Assembly (NCBI GenBank): GCA_964609625.1
Contig: CAZSRS010000032.1
Span: 1-51,553 of the forward strand
Reading direction: 5' to 3'
Length of the DNA: 51,553 bases
Origin: G963674665 sp964609625
GTDB lineage: Bacteria; Desulfobacterota; Desulfovibrionia; Desulfovibrionales; Desulfovibrionaceae
This document shows positions 8,875 through 17,183 of the stretch, one piece after another. The translations under genes and the position numbers were made by a program. The notes beneath the pieces are model-generated. The model was given only the letters and a program-made list of their open reading frames with translations. It made no database searches and was not told where the DNA came from. The first letter of the stretch is position 1; the number at the start of each line of letters is the position of its first letter.

Positions 8875-9600
8875 TCACCACAGCCTTCGGGCGTATTGTT
8901 CCGGCAGGCCCAGGGCGATGATGGCCGCAGCTGTCCTGGCAATGTCGTAAGGCACGCAGCGCACCTGGAGCAGGCGCCTCTCGGTGTCGTAGAGCACGTA
9001 CTTGGCCCTGTTGTCGCCGTCGCGCGGTTGGCCCACGCTGCCCACGTTGACGATGTACCCGTTGCCGACACGCAGGATGCTTACTCCCTCGGTGAGCAGC
9101 GTGCGGCGGATGCCTCCGGCGTGCGACTCCACCAGGCCAAGCTCATGGGTGTGTCCCACGAAGCAGATGCGCCCGCGCAGGAAGGTGAACGTCTCGGGCA
9201 GTTCGTCGTCGCCGCGTTCGAAGAGGTAGGTGCGCGGCGAGTCCGGAGGAAAGCCGTGCACAAAGTAGCAGCCCCATTCATCAAGAAAAAGGGGAAGGGT
9301 TTTCATGTACTTGAGGGAGCGCCTGGAGACGAGTTTGCGGGAGCGCTCCAAGGCCTCCCTGGCCGTGGGATTGAACCAAATGCGTTCGGCGCTCCGGACC
9401 ATGGCCAACTCGTGATTGCCGCAGACCTGGGGGATGTTGCGCGCCCGCACCAGTTCGGTCACGGCCTCGGGCTCCGGGCCGTAGCCCACGCTGTCGCCCA
9501 GGCAGTAGACCAGGTCCGGGGCCTGGGTGTCCATGTCCTCGAGCACGCGTTCAAATGCCTCGAGGTTGCCGTGGATATCGGAGATGACCGCGAGTTTCAT
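8875..9600 (-). CDS. calcineurin-like metallophosphoesterase
   Basis: A 241-residue YfcE/PrpE-type phosphoesterase. The dinuclear metal site motifs are visible in order: SDIHGN at the N-terminus, GDSVGYGP, GNHE, then GHTH near residue 150 and a VNVGSVGQPRDGD segment. Such enzymes hydrolyse phosphodiesters, cyclic nucleotides or phosphoproteins; the substrate cannot be read from sequence. I start at ATG 9600 because the conserved MKLAVISDIHGN begins there; an in-frame extension upstream would run over the divergent response-regulator promoter. It is the first gene of a likely operon with the Ser/Thr kinase (31 bp gap) and the YkgJ-like protein. Confidence 0.9.
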   Translation of the reverse strand: MKLAVISDIHGNLEAFERVLEDMDTQAPDLVYCLGDSVGYGPEPEAVTELVRARNIPQVCGNHELAMVRSAERIWFNPTAREALERSRKLVSRRSLKYMKTLPLFLDEWGCYFVHGFPPDSPRTYLFERGDDELPETFTFLRGRICFVGHTHELGLVESHAGGIRRTLLTEGVSILRVGNGYIVNVGSVGQPRDGDNRAKYVLYDTERRLLQVRCVPYDIARTAAAIIALGLPEQYARRLW

Positions 9601-9757
9601 GGGGAAGTACTGTAACAGGCTTGCGGCGGAGCGAAAAGCACTCGTTGTTGCGCATTGCGGGGTGATCATGCAAGAGATACACGACGGATTGCGGTATGGG
9701 GTGGATGTTGAGGGCTTCCCGGACATCAGGCGGGTTGCATCGGGCAGGGAGGATGTC

Positions 9758-10495
9758 ATGCGCGCACCACGTGCGAAAATTCTGGTGGTGGAAGACGATC
9801 CCGCCATTCTTGGCGGGGTCCTTGACGTACTGGTGTTCAACGGCTTCGAGGCCCAGGGCGAAGAGGACGGGGAGCGGGGGCTGGAAAAGGCCCTGGCCGG
9901 CGTTTATGATTTGGTGTTGCTGGACGTGATGCTGCCGGGCATGGACGGCTTCAGCGTCTGCAAGCAGCTGCGCGCCAAGCGACCGGCTCAGCCCATCGTC
10001 ATGCTCACGGCCAAGGGCGCGGAGAGCGACGTGCTCACCGGCTTCAAATCCGGAGCCGACGACTACGTGAACAAGCCCTTCTCCATCCGGGAACTCCTGG
10101 CCAGGATCGAGGCCGTGCTCAGGCGCAGCGGCAAGGCCGTGGACCAGATGCCTCTCCGCTTTCGGGAGATGACCTTCGATCCCACCACCCTGAAGGCGCG
10201 CACCAATGACCAGGAACTGGACATCACCCGCCGGGAGATGGACATCTTCGCCTATCTCCGGGCCAACAGGGAGCGTATCGTCACCAAGAAGGAACTGCTC
10301 ACCCAGGTCTGGCATTATGCTGACGCCGACATCGAGACCCGCACCGTGGACATCCATATCCAGAAGCTCAGGAAGAAGATCTTCCAACTCCTGGGCGAGG
10401 TGCCGGTTATCCTCACCGTACGTGGCGAAGGCTACCGCCTGGCGCCGGAGTCCGGCGCCGACGTCGTGGATGGAGAAGACGCTTGCGCAGACTGA
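9758..10495 (+). CDS. OmpR/PhoB-family response regulator
   Basis: A 245-residue two-component regulator. The receiver has the acidic pocket (VVEDD), phospho-acceptor D56 (LLDVMLPGMDG), the switch Thr (MLTAKG) and conserved Lys (YVNKPF). A winged-helix trans_reg_C domain follows, ending RTVDIHIQKLRKK...VRGEGYRL. ATG 9758 is preceded by CAGGGAGG. Its last 13 bp overlap the TTG start of the cognate-looking histidine kinase, so the pair is co-translated. The DNA target is unknown; the neighbouring dehydratase gene, coupled to the kinase, suggests envelope or exopolysaccharide control (inference). Confidence 0.95.
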   Translation: MRAPRAKILVVEDDPAILGGVLDVLVFNGFEAQGEEDGERGLEKALAGVYDLVLLDVMLPGMDGFSVCKQLRAKRPAQPIVMLTAKGAESDVLTGFKSGADDYVNKPFSIRELLARIEAVLRRSGKAVDQMPLRFREMTFDPTTLKARTNDQELDITRREMDIFAYLRANRERIVTKKELLTQVWHYADADIETRTVDIHIQKLRKKIFQLLGEVPVILTVRGEGYRLAPESGADVVDGEDACAD

Positions 10496-12693
10496 AACTG
10501 TACCTGCTGCTCTTTTGCATCGCCCTGGCCGTACCCCTGGGCTATCTGGTGCTGCGCACCAACATCAGCCTGCAGCGGGAGGAGGCCGCCGAGCTGCGCT
10601 ATTTTGCCGAGGCACTGTTCAGCGGCATGGAAGAGGAGCTGGCCCTGTTCGTACAACGCGAGGAACGGCGCCCGGTGGATGCCTACAGTATCCAGGGTGG
10701 CACCAGCCAGGGGTTTGTCCAGGCGCCATACATCCTCGGCTACCTGCAGAACAACCCCGACGGCAGCCATCTCGCCGTGCTGCCCGGCGACGGCGGCGCG
10801 CAGGATCCTCCGGCCACGCGTCAGAACCGACTAACGGAACTGGGCAAAATCAACACGCTGTTCAACAGCCGTCGCAGTGACGCCGCCGAGGCGGTGGGGA
10901 TGCGCCCCTTGCCCCGAATCGATGACCGCCGGGCCCTGGCCAAGGACGAGGAGCGCCGGATCATGGCCCTGGAAGAGGAACTGCGCCGCGGTTCCCAACC
11001 TCCTTTGCCAACGGATGATCCCCTGGATCTGAAAACCAAGATCCAGCCAAGGGAAACAGCGGACAAATACATGCCCAACGTGGCCGACCGCTATCTGGCC
11101 CAGCGCGCACCCAAGGCCAAGTCCCAGCTGGGCCTGGGCGAGCGCAGGGTGGAGGAAATCACCGCCGATCAGATCAAAACCATGACCGGAGGGCAATCGC
11201 AGGAACCATCCGCCGTGAACGATCGAGGAGCGCAGTCCCAGAGCCTGCAGGAAGCGGAGATGCAAAAACTGCTCACGGAACTGGAACTGGACAAACGGCG
11301 TCGGCAATACGAGGGTTCCGAGGCCATGGCTCCAGGTGCGTATCCTCCATTTCCAGGATATCCCCCTCCTGACGCCGGCATGCCCAGGTACCCAGGTTTT
11401 CCCGGCTTCCCACCTTTTCCGGGCTACCCGGGCTTTCCGAATTTCACGAACGACTACAGGCCATCTCCTCTTCCCCCGGCTGTGGGTGCGGATGTCGACA
11501 TGCCCGCGCGTACCTTCCAGGCCGAGGTGGACCCCATGCAGTCCGTGCTCATCGACGATACCTGGATATTCGTGTTCCGGCGCATAGTGATCGCCAACCG
11601 CATCTACCGCCAGGGACTTGTCCTCGAGGCCAGAACCTTCCTGGAGCACCTGCTCCAGGACTATTTCGCGCTCCAGCCCATGGCCAAATTCACCAAGCTC
11701 AGCCTGGAGGTGATGGACCAGGATGCCCCCGTGATGGTCATCGGCGCCTGGAACAAGGACCGCAGCGGCGATTTCCTGCTGGAGCGTTCCTTTGCCCGCC
11801 CCTTCTCCTTTCTCAAGGCGACCCTGTTCTGCGAAAAGATTCCCCGATCCGAAGGCCGTGAAAAGCTGGCCTGGGTCACGGCCATCCTTGCGGGCGTGGT
11901 GTTGCTGGGGCTCCTGGCCATCTACCAGAGCATGCGCCTGGTGGTGGAGCTTTCGGAGCGTCGCGCCGGCTTTGTTTCCTCCGTGACCCACGAGATCAAG
12001 ACACCCTTGACCAACATCAAGCTGTACATCGAGATGCTGGAGCAGGGCATGGCCAGGGACCCGGAGCGCCGCAGCCACTACTACGCCATCCTCAACTCCG
12101 AGACGGCGCGCCTTTCCAGGCTGATCCAGAACGTGCTGGAGTTTTCCAAGCTGGAGCGCAAGCAGCGCGCCCTGGACATGAGCCAGGGCGACCTGGAGGA
12201 CGTGCTCAGCGAAGTGACTCAGCTCATGCATGACAAGCTGCTGCGCGAGGGCTTCAGCCTGAAGGTGGTCTGCCAGGAGCCGGTCAGGTTGGTTTACGAC
12301 CGGGAAGTGATGATCCAGGTGATCCTGAACCTCCTGGAAAACAGCATCAAGTTCGGCAAGGACGCGCCTGTCAAGGAGATCACCATCACGGTGCACCCCG
12401 CCCCCGGGAACAGGGTCAGGATCGTGGTCTCGGACACCGGACCCGGCATCCCGCGCAAGGCCCTGAAACGGGTCTTCGAGGACTTCTACAGGGTGGACAA
12501 CTCCCTGACTCGCCGCACCCAGGGCACGGGCATTGGCCTGGCCCTGGTGCTGCGCTTTGTCTCGGCTATGGGGGGTACGGTGACCGCGGCCAACAACCCC
12601 ACCACGGGTTGCTCCTTCACCATCGACCTGCCGGGGACTCGTGCTCCCGAGAATAACGCCACCGCTCCCACAACAGCGCGGGAGAAGGGCTGA
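10483..12693 (+). CDS. membrane sensor histidine kinase with Pro/Gly/Phe-rich sensor region
   Basis: A 736-residue kinase starting at TTG 10483 (GGAG lies upstream). TM1 covers about residues 3-25. A large presumed periplasmic region runs to about 460, and TM2 is about 462-482. Then come the H-box with His503 (SSVTHEIKTPLTN), N-box (NLLENSIKF), G1 (DTGPGIP) and G2 (GTGIGLAL). The sensor region is unusual. An acidic/Gln-rich stretch is followed at about 287-335 by a run of PGYP, PGFP and PPFP units, then a folded domain (about 340-460). This low-complexity region is not typical of OmpR-linked kinases. It is coupled both to the regulator upstream (13 bp overlap) and to the dehydratase downstream (TGATG overlap). 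Confidence 0.92.
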   Translation: MRRLKLYLLLFCIALAVPLGYLVLRTNISLQREEAAELRYFAEALFSGMEEELALFVQREERRPVDAYSIQGGTSQGFVQAPYILGYLQNNPDGSHLAVLPGDGGAQDPPATRQNRLTELGKINTLFNSRRSDAAEAVGMRPLPRIDDRRALAKDEERRIMALEEELRRGSQPPLPTDDPLDLKTKIQPRETADKYMPNVADRYLAQRAPKAKSQLGLGERRVEEITADQIKTMTGGQSQEPSAVNDRGAQSQSLQEAEMQKLLTELELDKRRRQYEGSEAMAPGAYPPFPGYPPPDAGMPRYPGFPGFPPFPGYPGFPNFTNDYRPSPLPPAVGADVDMPARTFQAEVDPMQSVLIDDTWIFVFRRIVIANRIYRQGLVLEARTFLEHLLQDYFALQPMAKFTKLSLEVMDQDAPVMVIGAWNKDRSGDFLLERSFARPFSFLKATLFCEKIPRSEGREKLAWVTAILAGVVLLGLLAIYQSMRLVVELSERRAGFVSSVTHEIKTPLTNIKLYIEMLEQGMARDPERRSHYYAILNSETARLSRLIQNVLEFSKLERKQRALDMSQGDLEDVLSEVTQLMHDKLLREGFSLKVVCQEPVRLVYDREVMIQVILNLLENSIKFGKDAPVKEITITVHPAPGNRVRIVVSDTGPGIPRKALKRVFEDFYRVDNSLTRRTQGTGIGLALVLRFVSAMGGTVTAANNPTTGCSFTIDLPGTRAPENNATAPTTAREKG

Positions 12694-14618
12694 TGTCCGG
12701 CAACAGGCGCCCCACGACCTGGTTGTGGCAGACGGCCATGGACGCCGCGCTGGTGGCGGTTGCCCACTGGCTGGCCTATGTCACCCGTTTCGAAGGTCAC
12801 ATCCCGCCGCACCAGTGGGCGTTTTTCGCCGACCTGGTCCTGCCTTTCACGCTATTGAAGCTTGTCTGTCTCCGGGTGGCCGGCGTCTACGGAACCATTT
12901 GGCATTACACCTCCCTGACCGACCTGCTGCAGATGGTCAAGGCGGCCACGGCCGCATCGCTGCTGCTGCTCGTAGGCTTGCAGTTCGCGCACAGTTTCCT
13001 GGGCATGTCGCGCTCCGTGTTCATTCTGGACTGGCTGTACACCTGCATTCTGGTGGCGACACCGCGCTTGGGCCTTCGGCTGTACCATGGCAGTCCGGCC
13101 TCGCTGCTGCCTGCGGGGCTGGCTCGCCTGCGCTCCCATGGCCGGCGCAGCCATGCTCTGCGTTCCGGAGCGGTCAGGACACGTTGCGTGCTGCTGGGAG
13201 CCGGGCAAGCCGGAGAAATGCTGCTGCGCGAGGTGCTCTCCACCCCGGAGAGTGGCCTGGAGATCGTGGCCGTGTTCGACGACGATCCCGCCACCCACGG
13301 CAGGCGCATGCACGGTGCGCCTGTTTTCGCCCCCATCGCCGAGCTGCCCAGCTGGCTGCACTCTCATGGGCACGGCGTAAGTACCGCGCTCATCGCCCTG
13401 CAGGAAGGCGCGGGGGAGCAGATGCGGCGCGTGCTCCGTCTGTGCGAGGATGCGGGGTTGCAGACCAAGGTCATACCGCCGCTTTCCTTCTTCGCCAGGG
13501 GCATCGCCAGGGGCGCGGTGTCCCTCAAGACGCTGCGCGACGTGGACTACCGCGACCTCCTGGGCCGGGAGCAGGTACAGCTCGACTCCGGGCGCATCGG
13601 CGCCATGCTCCGGGGAAAGCGGGTTCTGGTCACGGGTGCCGGGGGCTCCATTGGCTCGGAACTCTGCCGGCAGATAAGTGGCTTTGGACCGGAAAGGCTC
13701 CTGCTCCTGGACATGAACGAGGCGGGGCTCTACAACCTGCAAATGGAGCTGGAGCACGAACTGGGGTACAGCGGCCACGTCACCCTGCTGGGCAACCTCA
13801 CGCAACGGGAGTGGTTGGCTGGAACCCTGGAGCAGCACCGCCCCCAGGTAGTGTTCCACGCCGCGGCGTACAAGCACGTGCCCATGCTCGAGGCGCACCC
13901 TTGGCAGGCGGTGGAGGACAACGTCCTGGTCACGGCCACGCTGTTGGAATTCTGCCTGGCGCTCCCTGAACTGGAGCGCTTCCTGCTCGTGTCCACGGAC
14001 AAGGCCGTGCGGCCAAAAAGCGTGATGGGCGCCAGCAAGCGCCTCAGCGAGCTGCTCGTGCAGGCCCATTGCACCGGCGGCAAGGCCAGGCTCACGGCCG
14101 TGCGCTTCGGCAATGTCTTGGGTTCGTCGGGCTCCGTGATCCCGCTCTTCCGCAGACAGATCGAGCGCGGCGGTCCGGTGACCGTGACCCACCCCGAGGT
14201 ACTGCGCTACTTCATGACCGTGGAGGAGGCCTGTGGCCTGATCCTCCAGACCGCGGGCATGGGATCGGGGGGGGAGATTCACGTATTGCGCATGGGCAAG
14301 CCCGTGCGCATCGCGGACATGGCCCGGGACCTGATCCGGCTTTCGGGACTGGAGCCGGACGTGGATATCGCCATCAAGTACATCGGTCTCAGGCCCGGCG
14401 AAAAGCTGCAAGAAGAGCTGTACGGCCCAGACGAAGAGGTCCTGCGCACGGAGCACTCCCAGGTTATGGTCCTGTCCGGAGGGGCGGGTGCGGTCAGCAG
14501 CCTGCCGCGGCTGCGTCCCCTGCTCGATGCGCTGCGCGAGGCGGCGGAACAGCGTGACTCCCGGCGCATCCGCTCGCTGCTGGCATCCGTGGTACCTGAC
14601 TTTCGGATTGAAGAGTAG
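12693..14618 (+). CDS. membrane-anchored nucleotide-sugar 4,6-dehydratase (CapD/WbpM/PglF-like)
   Basis: A 641-residue polysaccharide biosynthesis protein. Four N-terminal hydrophobic helices are followed by a first Rossmann domain (VLLGAGQAGEMLL) and then the catalytic SDR domain: TGAGGSIGSELCRQI, LLLDMNEAGLY, HAAAYKHVPMLE, NVLVT, STDKAVRPKSVMGASK. The usual catalytic Tyr is replaced by Met (MGASK), as in the long membrane dehydratases such as WbpM that make UDP-4-keto-6-deoxy sugars. This is an early step in O-antigen, capsule or protein glycosylation. Start ATG overlaps the kinase stop by 1 bp (TGATG). No glycosyltransferases lie nearby, so the sugar pathway is encoded elsewhere. Flagellin glycosylation is one possibility given the nearby flagellar locus (inference). 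Confidence 0.93.
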   Translation: MSGNRRPTTWLWQTAMDAALVAVAHWLAYVTRFEGHIPPHQWAFFADLVLPFTLLKLVCLRVAGVYGTIWHYTSLTDLLQMVKAATAASLLLLVGLQFAHSFLGMSRSVFILDWLYTCILVATPRLGLRLYHGSPASLLPAGLARLRSHGRRSHALRSGAVRTRCVLLGAGQAGEMLLREVLSTPESGLEIVAVFDDDPATHGRRMHGAPVFAPIAELPSWLHSHGHGVSTALIALQEGAGEQMRRVLRLCEDAGLQTKVIPPLSFFARGIARGAVSLKTLRDVDYRDLLGREQVQLDSGRIGAMLRGKRVLVTGAGGSIGSELCRQISGFGPERLLLLDMNEAGLYNLQMELEHELGYSGHVTLLGNLTQREWLAGTLEQHRPQVVFHAAAYKHVPMLEAHPWQAVEDNVLVTATLLEFCLALPELERFLLVSTDKAVRPKSVMGASKRLSELLVQAHCTGGKARLTAVRFGNVLGSSGSVIPLFRRQIERGGPVTVTHPEVLRYFMTVEEACGLILQTAGMGSGGEIHVLRMGKPVRIADMARDLIRLSGLEPDVDIAIKYIGLRPGEKLQEELYGPDEEVLRTEHSQVMVLSGGAGAVSSLPRLRPLLDALREAAEQRDSRRIRSLLASVVPDFRIEE

Positions 14619-14774
14619 CCCTTTTCAGGGCATGAGTTGTGCTCGGAATAACGCGGTTGCCTCCACTGTCTTGCTGCGTTATAGACATTGTATTAGCGGG
14701 AGCAGAAATGACGTAGTCCGCTTCCGAGAATTACGGCCGGGCGTGACCCTGTGCCAAGACCATGAGGTGTCGGC

Positions 14775-16544
14775 ATGCAGTCTGCGGACGTGGACATTCT
14801 CATCGTTGACGATGAACGGGTGAACCTGATTCTACTCGATGGGATCCTGAAGAGAATCAAGGAGGTGAACATCGTCACCGCCCAGAGCGGGCAGGAAGCC
14901 CTGGAAATGGTGCTCAAGCACGATGTGGCCGTTGTGCTCTTGGACATCATGATGCCGGACATGGACGGCTTCCAGGTCGCCGAGATCATGCGGCAGCACG
15001 AACACACCCAGAACGTACCCATCATCTTCGTCACCGCCATCAGCAAGGAGCAACGCCACGTCTTCAAAGGCTACGAGCTGGGTGCCGTGGACTATCTGTT
15101 CAAGCCCGTGGAGCCCGACATCCTCACCAGCAAGGTCAAGGTCTTCGTGGAGTTGCATCGCAAGAAACGCAGCCTGCAAGAGGCCACCATGCAACTGGAG
15201 CAGACCGTGGCCCAGCTCCAGAAGTCCCAGGAAGCCCTCAGATTCCAGGCCTTGCATGATCCCCTCACCGGCCTGGCCAACCGCACCCTGTGCCTGGATC
15301 GCATCCGTCAATGTCTGGAGCGGGCGCAACGACGCGAAAACTACTTTTTCTCCGTGGCCTTCGTGGACCTTGACCGCTTCAAGGTCATAAACGACAGCCT
15401 AGGGCATGCCTTCGGTGACAAGGTGCTCATCGAGGTGGGCAATCTGCTCAGGGGGTGCATGCGCGGGCTGGATACCGTCTCGCGTTACGGCGGCGACGAA
15501 TTCGTCCTGCTCATGGAAGAACTCGGCTCGCAGCGCGAGGCCGTGAACATCGCCCGCAGGGTGCGGGAGACCTTTGCCGCGCCGCTTTGTCTGGATGGCT
15601 ACGAACTTCAGCTCACGTGCAGCATCGGCCTGGTGCTCACCCCGGACGGCAGCAAGCAGCCCGAGGATCTGCTCCAGAACGCCAACATCGCCATGCACCG
15701 GGCCAAGATGGCGGGAAGGGACCGTATCAAGGTCTTCAACGCGCGCATGCTCGAGCAGGCCATCCAGCAGATGTTCCTGGAAAACGACCTGCGCAAGGCC
15801 ATCCCGAACAATGAGTTCTACCTCGAATTCCAGCCCGTGGTGAACCTGTCCAGCGGCAGGCTGCAAGGCTTCGAGGCACTGATCCGCTGGATGCATCCCA
15901 AGCGGGGGGTGATCTCGCCCATGGAGTTCATACCCCTGGCCGAGGAAACAGGGCTGATCGTGCCCATCGGTCGCTGGGTCCTGCAGCGCGCCTGCGCCAT
16001 CATGTCCGGTTGGCGCCGGGCGATTCCCAATGCCAACGGCCTCTACCTGGCCGTGAACATCTCGGGCAAGCAGTTCTCCCAGCCCGACTTGTTGGAACAC
16101 GTCAAACGCGCATTGGAGCAGGCGGGCCTCCCTCCCGAATGCCTGCGCCTGGAGATCACCGAGACCGCCATCATGGAGAACGCGGCCAGTGCCGTGGATC
16201 GCCTGCACCGGCTCAAGAACAACGGCCTCGCCATCTCCATCGACGACTTCGGCACCGGCTATTCCTCCATGAGCTACCTGCAGCGCTTCCCGCTGGACGC
16301 CCTGAAGGTGGACATCAGCTTCGTGCGCTCCCTGGACCAGAGGCCCGAGAACCAGGCCATCGTCAAGGCCATCGTCAGCCTGGCGCACACCCTGGGGCTG
16401 AAGGTGGTGGCAGAGGGCGTGGAAAAGGAGTCCCAGCGAGAATTTCTCCTGAGCCTGGGCTGCGAATACGGCCAGGGTTACATGTTTTCCCGCCCCCTGC
16501 CCGAGGAGCGGGCAGTGGAGATGATGCTCAAAAGCCTGGACTGA
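14775..16544 (+). CDS. response regulator with GGDEF and EAL domains
   Basis: A 589-residue c-di-GMP enzyme. The receiver domain (about 1-130) has phospho-acceptor D57 (LLDIMMPDMDG). A short coiled coil leads to GGDEF (YGGDEF, residues 238-243) with an inhibitory I-site RGLD at 229-232, exactly five residues before GGDEF. The EAL domain has FEALIRW (EAL at 367-369), EITE, DDFGTGYSS, KVDISFV, VVAEGVE and GYMFSRPL. All core catalytic residues of both domains are present, so it could both make and break c-di-GMP. A GAGGTG site precedes ATG 14775. It is 156 bp after the dehydratase gene with its own likely promoter. Role in motility or biofilm is the usual expectation. Confidence 0.95.
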   Translation: MQSADVDILIVDDERVNLILLDGILKRIKEVNIVTAQSGQEALEMVLKHDVAVVLLDIMMPDMDGFQVAEIMRQHEHTQNVPIIFVTAISKEQRHVFKGYELGAVDYLFKPVEPDILTSKVKVFVELHRKKRSLQEATMQLEQTVAQLQKSQEALRFQALHDPLTGLANRTLCLDRIRQCLERAQRRENYFFSVAFVDLDRFKVINDSLGHAFGDKVLIEVGNLLRGCMRGLDTVSRYGGDEFVLLMEELGSQREAVNIARRVRETFAAPLCLDGYELQLTCSIGLVLTPDGSKQPEDLLQNANIAMHRAKMAGRDRIKVFNARMLEQAIQQMFLENDLRKAIPNNEFYLEFQPVVNLSSGRLQGFEALIRWMHPKRGVISPMEFIPLAEETGLIVPIGRWVLQRACAIMSGWRRAIPNANGLYLAVNISGKQFSQPDLLEHVKRALEQAGLPPECLRLEITETAIMENAASAVDRLHRLKNNGLAISIDDFGTGYSSMSYLQRFPLDALKVDISFVRSLDQRPENQAIVKAIVSLAHTLGLKVVAEGVEKESQREFLLSLGCEYGQGYMFSRPLPEERAVEMMLKSLD

Positions 16545-16585
16545 CATCCCGCGCCTATTCTTCAGAACAATCCCTTTCCCGTATT

Positions 16586-17065
16586 TCAGACTTCCACCTT
16601 CAACGCTCCTTCAGAAACCTCCGCGGCGTCATCTTCCTCCGCCAGCAGCTCCAGCAAGGCCTTCACGGTCCCCGCAACCACCTTGCGGCATTCGTCCATT
16701 TCATTTTCTTTGCCGAAACGCTGGAGGAGCGCCGCACACCGCACCGCACCGAAAGTTTCCAGGAACCGCGACCGCAGATCGGCCGCGATCCGCGCTGGCA
16801 CGTCCCAGTTTCCTCCAGGCGTTGTGCGTCCGTGGATGTGCCCCAGGGCGATCATTCCGCCGGAGAGCGCGCCGCAAGCCTCCTGAAAGCTGCGCCCCAT
16901 GCCTCCACCAAAGGCGGTGGCATGGGCCGTGGCCTGTCTGGGGTCATCGCCCAAGGCCTCCAGTACGGCGCAGACCACCGCCTCGGCGCAATGGAATCCG
17001 TTGCCGAACACGTTTGATGCCTTTTCCGTGGCTGCCTCGATTTCAGACTTTGTGATGTAATACAT
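16586..17065 (-). CDS. CGAxxG-motif redox protein (C_GCAxxG_C_C family)
   Basis: A 159-residue protein of the family of putative redox-active proteins defined by four conserved Cys and a CGAxxG motif. The cysteines lie in GFHCAEAVVCAV, ACGALSGGMIALG, GAVRCAALL and DECRKVV, and a Gly-rich FGGGMGR loop is present. The acidic tail (AEEDDAAEVSEG) is extra. No signal peptide is seen. GGGAGG lies 6-7 bp before the start. It is transcribed divergently from the LysR gene, with only 118 bp between starts and a 25-bp palindrome inside that gap. It is therefore the natural regulatory target. Its biochemical partner is unknown; members are often found beside transporter or redox genes. Confidence 0.88.
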   Translation of the reverse strand: MYYITKSEIEAATEKASNVFGNGFHCAEAVVCAVLEALGDDPRQATAHATAFGGGMGRSFQEACGALSGGMIALGHIHGRTTPGGNWDVPARIAADLRSRFLETFGAVRCAALLQRFGKENEMDECRKVVAGTVKALLELLAEEDDAAEVSEGALKVEV

Positions 17066-17119
17066 GTCGTCCTCCCAGGACTTGAGTTTATCGTCATTCG
17101 CGATTACTTCCGCATTTCA

Positions 17120-17144
17120 ATCGAATCAAACGATTTGTTTCGAT
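17120..17144. promoter_or_regulatory. 25-bp palindromic LysR-type operator
   Basis: An imperfect palindrome of the form ATCGAA-N-CAAA-N3-TTTG-N-TTCGAT, 20 of 25 positions symmetric, lies midway between the divergent redox-protein gene and the LysR gene. It contains the T-N11-A core expected of LysR boxes. The position, 24-40 bp upstream of the LysR ribosome-binding site, fits both autoregulation and control of the divergent gene. Confidence 0.65.
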
Positions 17145-17183
17145 ACGCTGCATCGCGACCAACGATCCTTCCCAGGAGCAGAC

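Noticed and set aside
14619..14774. GCCCTTTTCAGGGC as terminator after the dehydratase gene
   Set aside because: Only a 4-5 bp stem with no T run; too weak to call.
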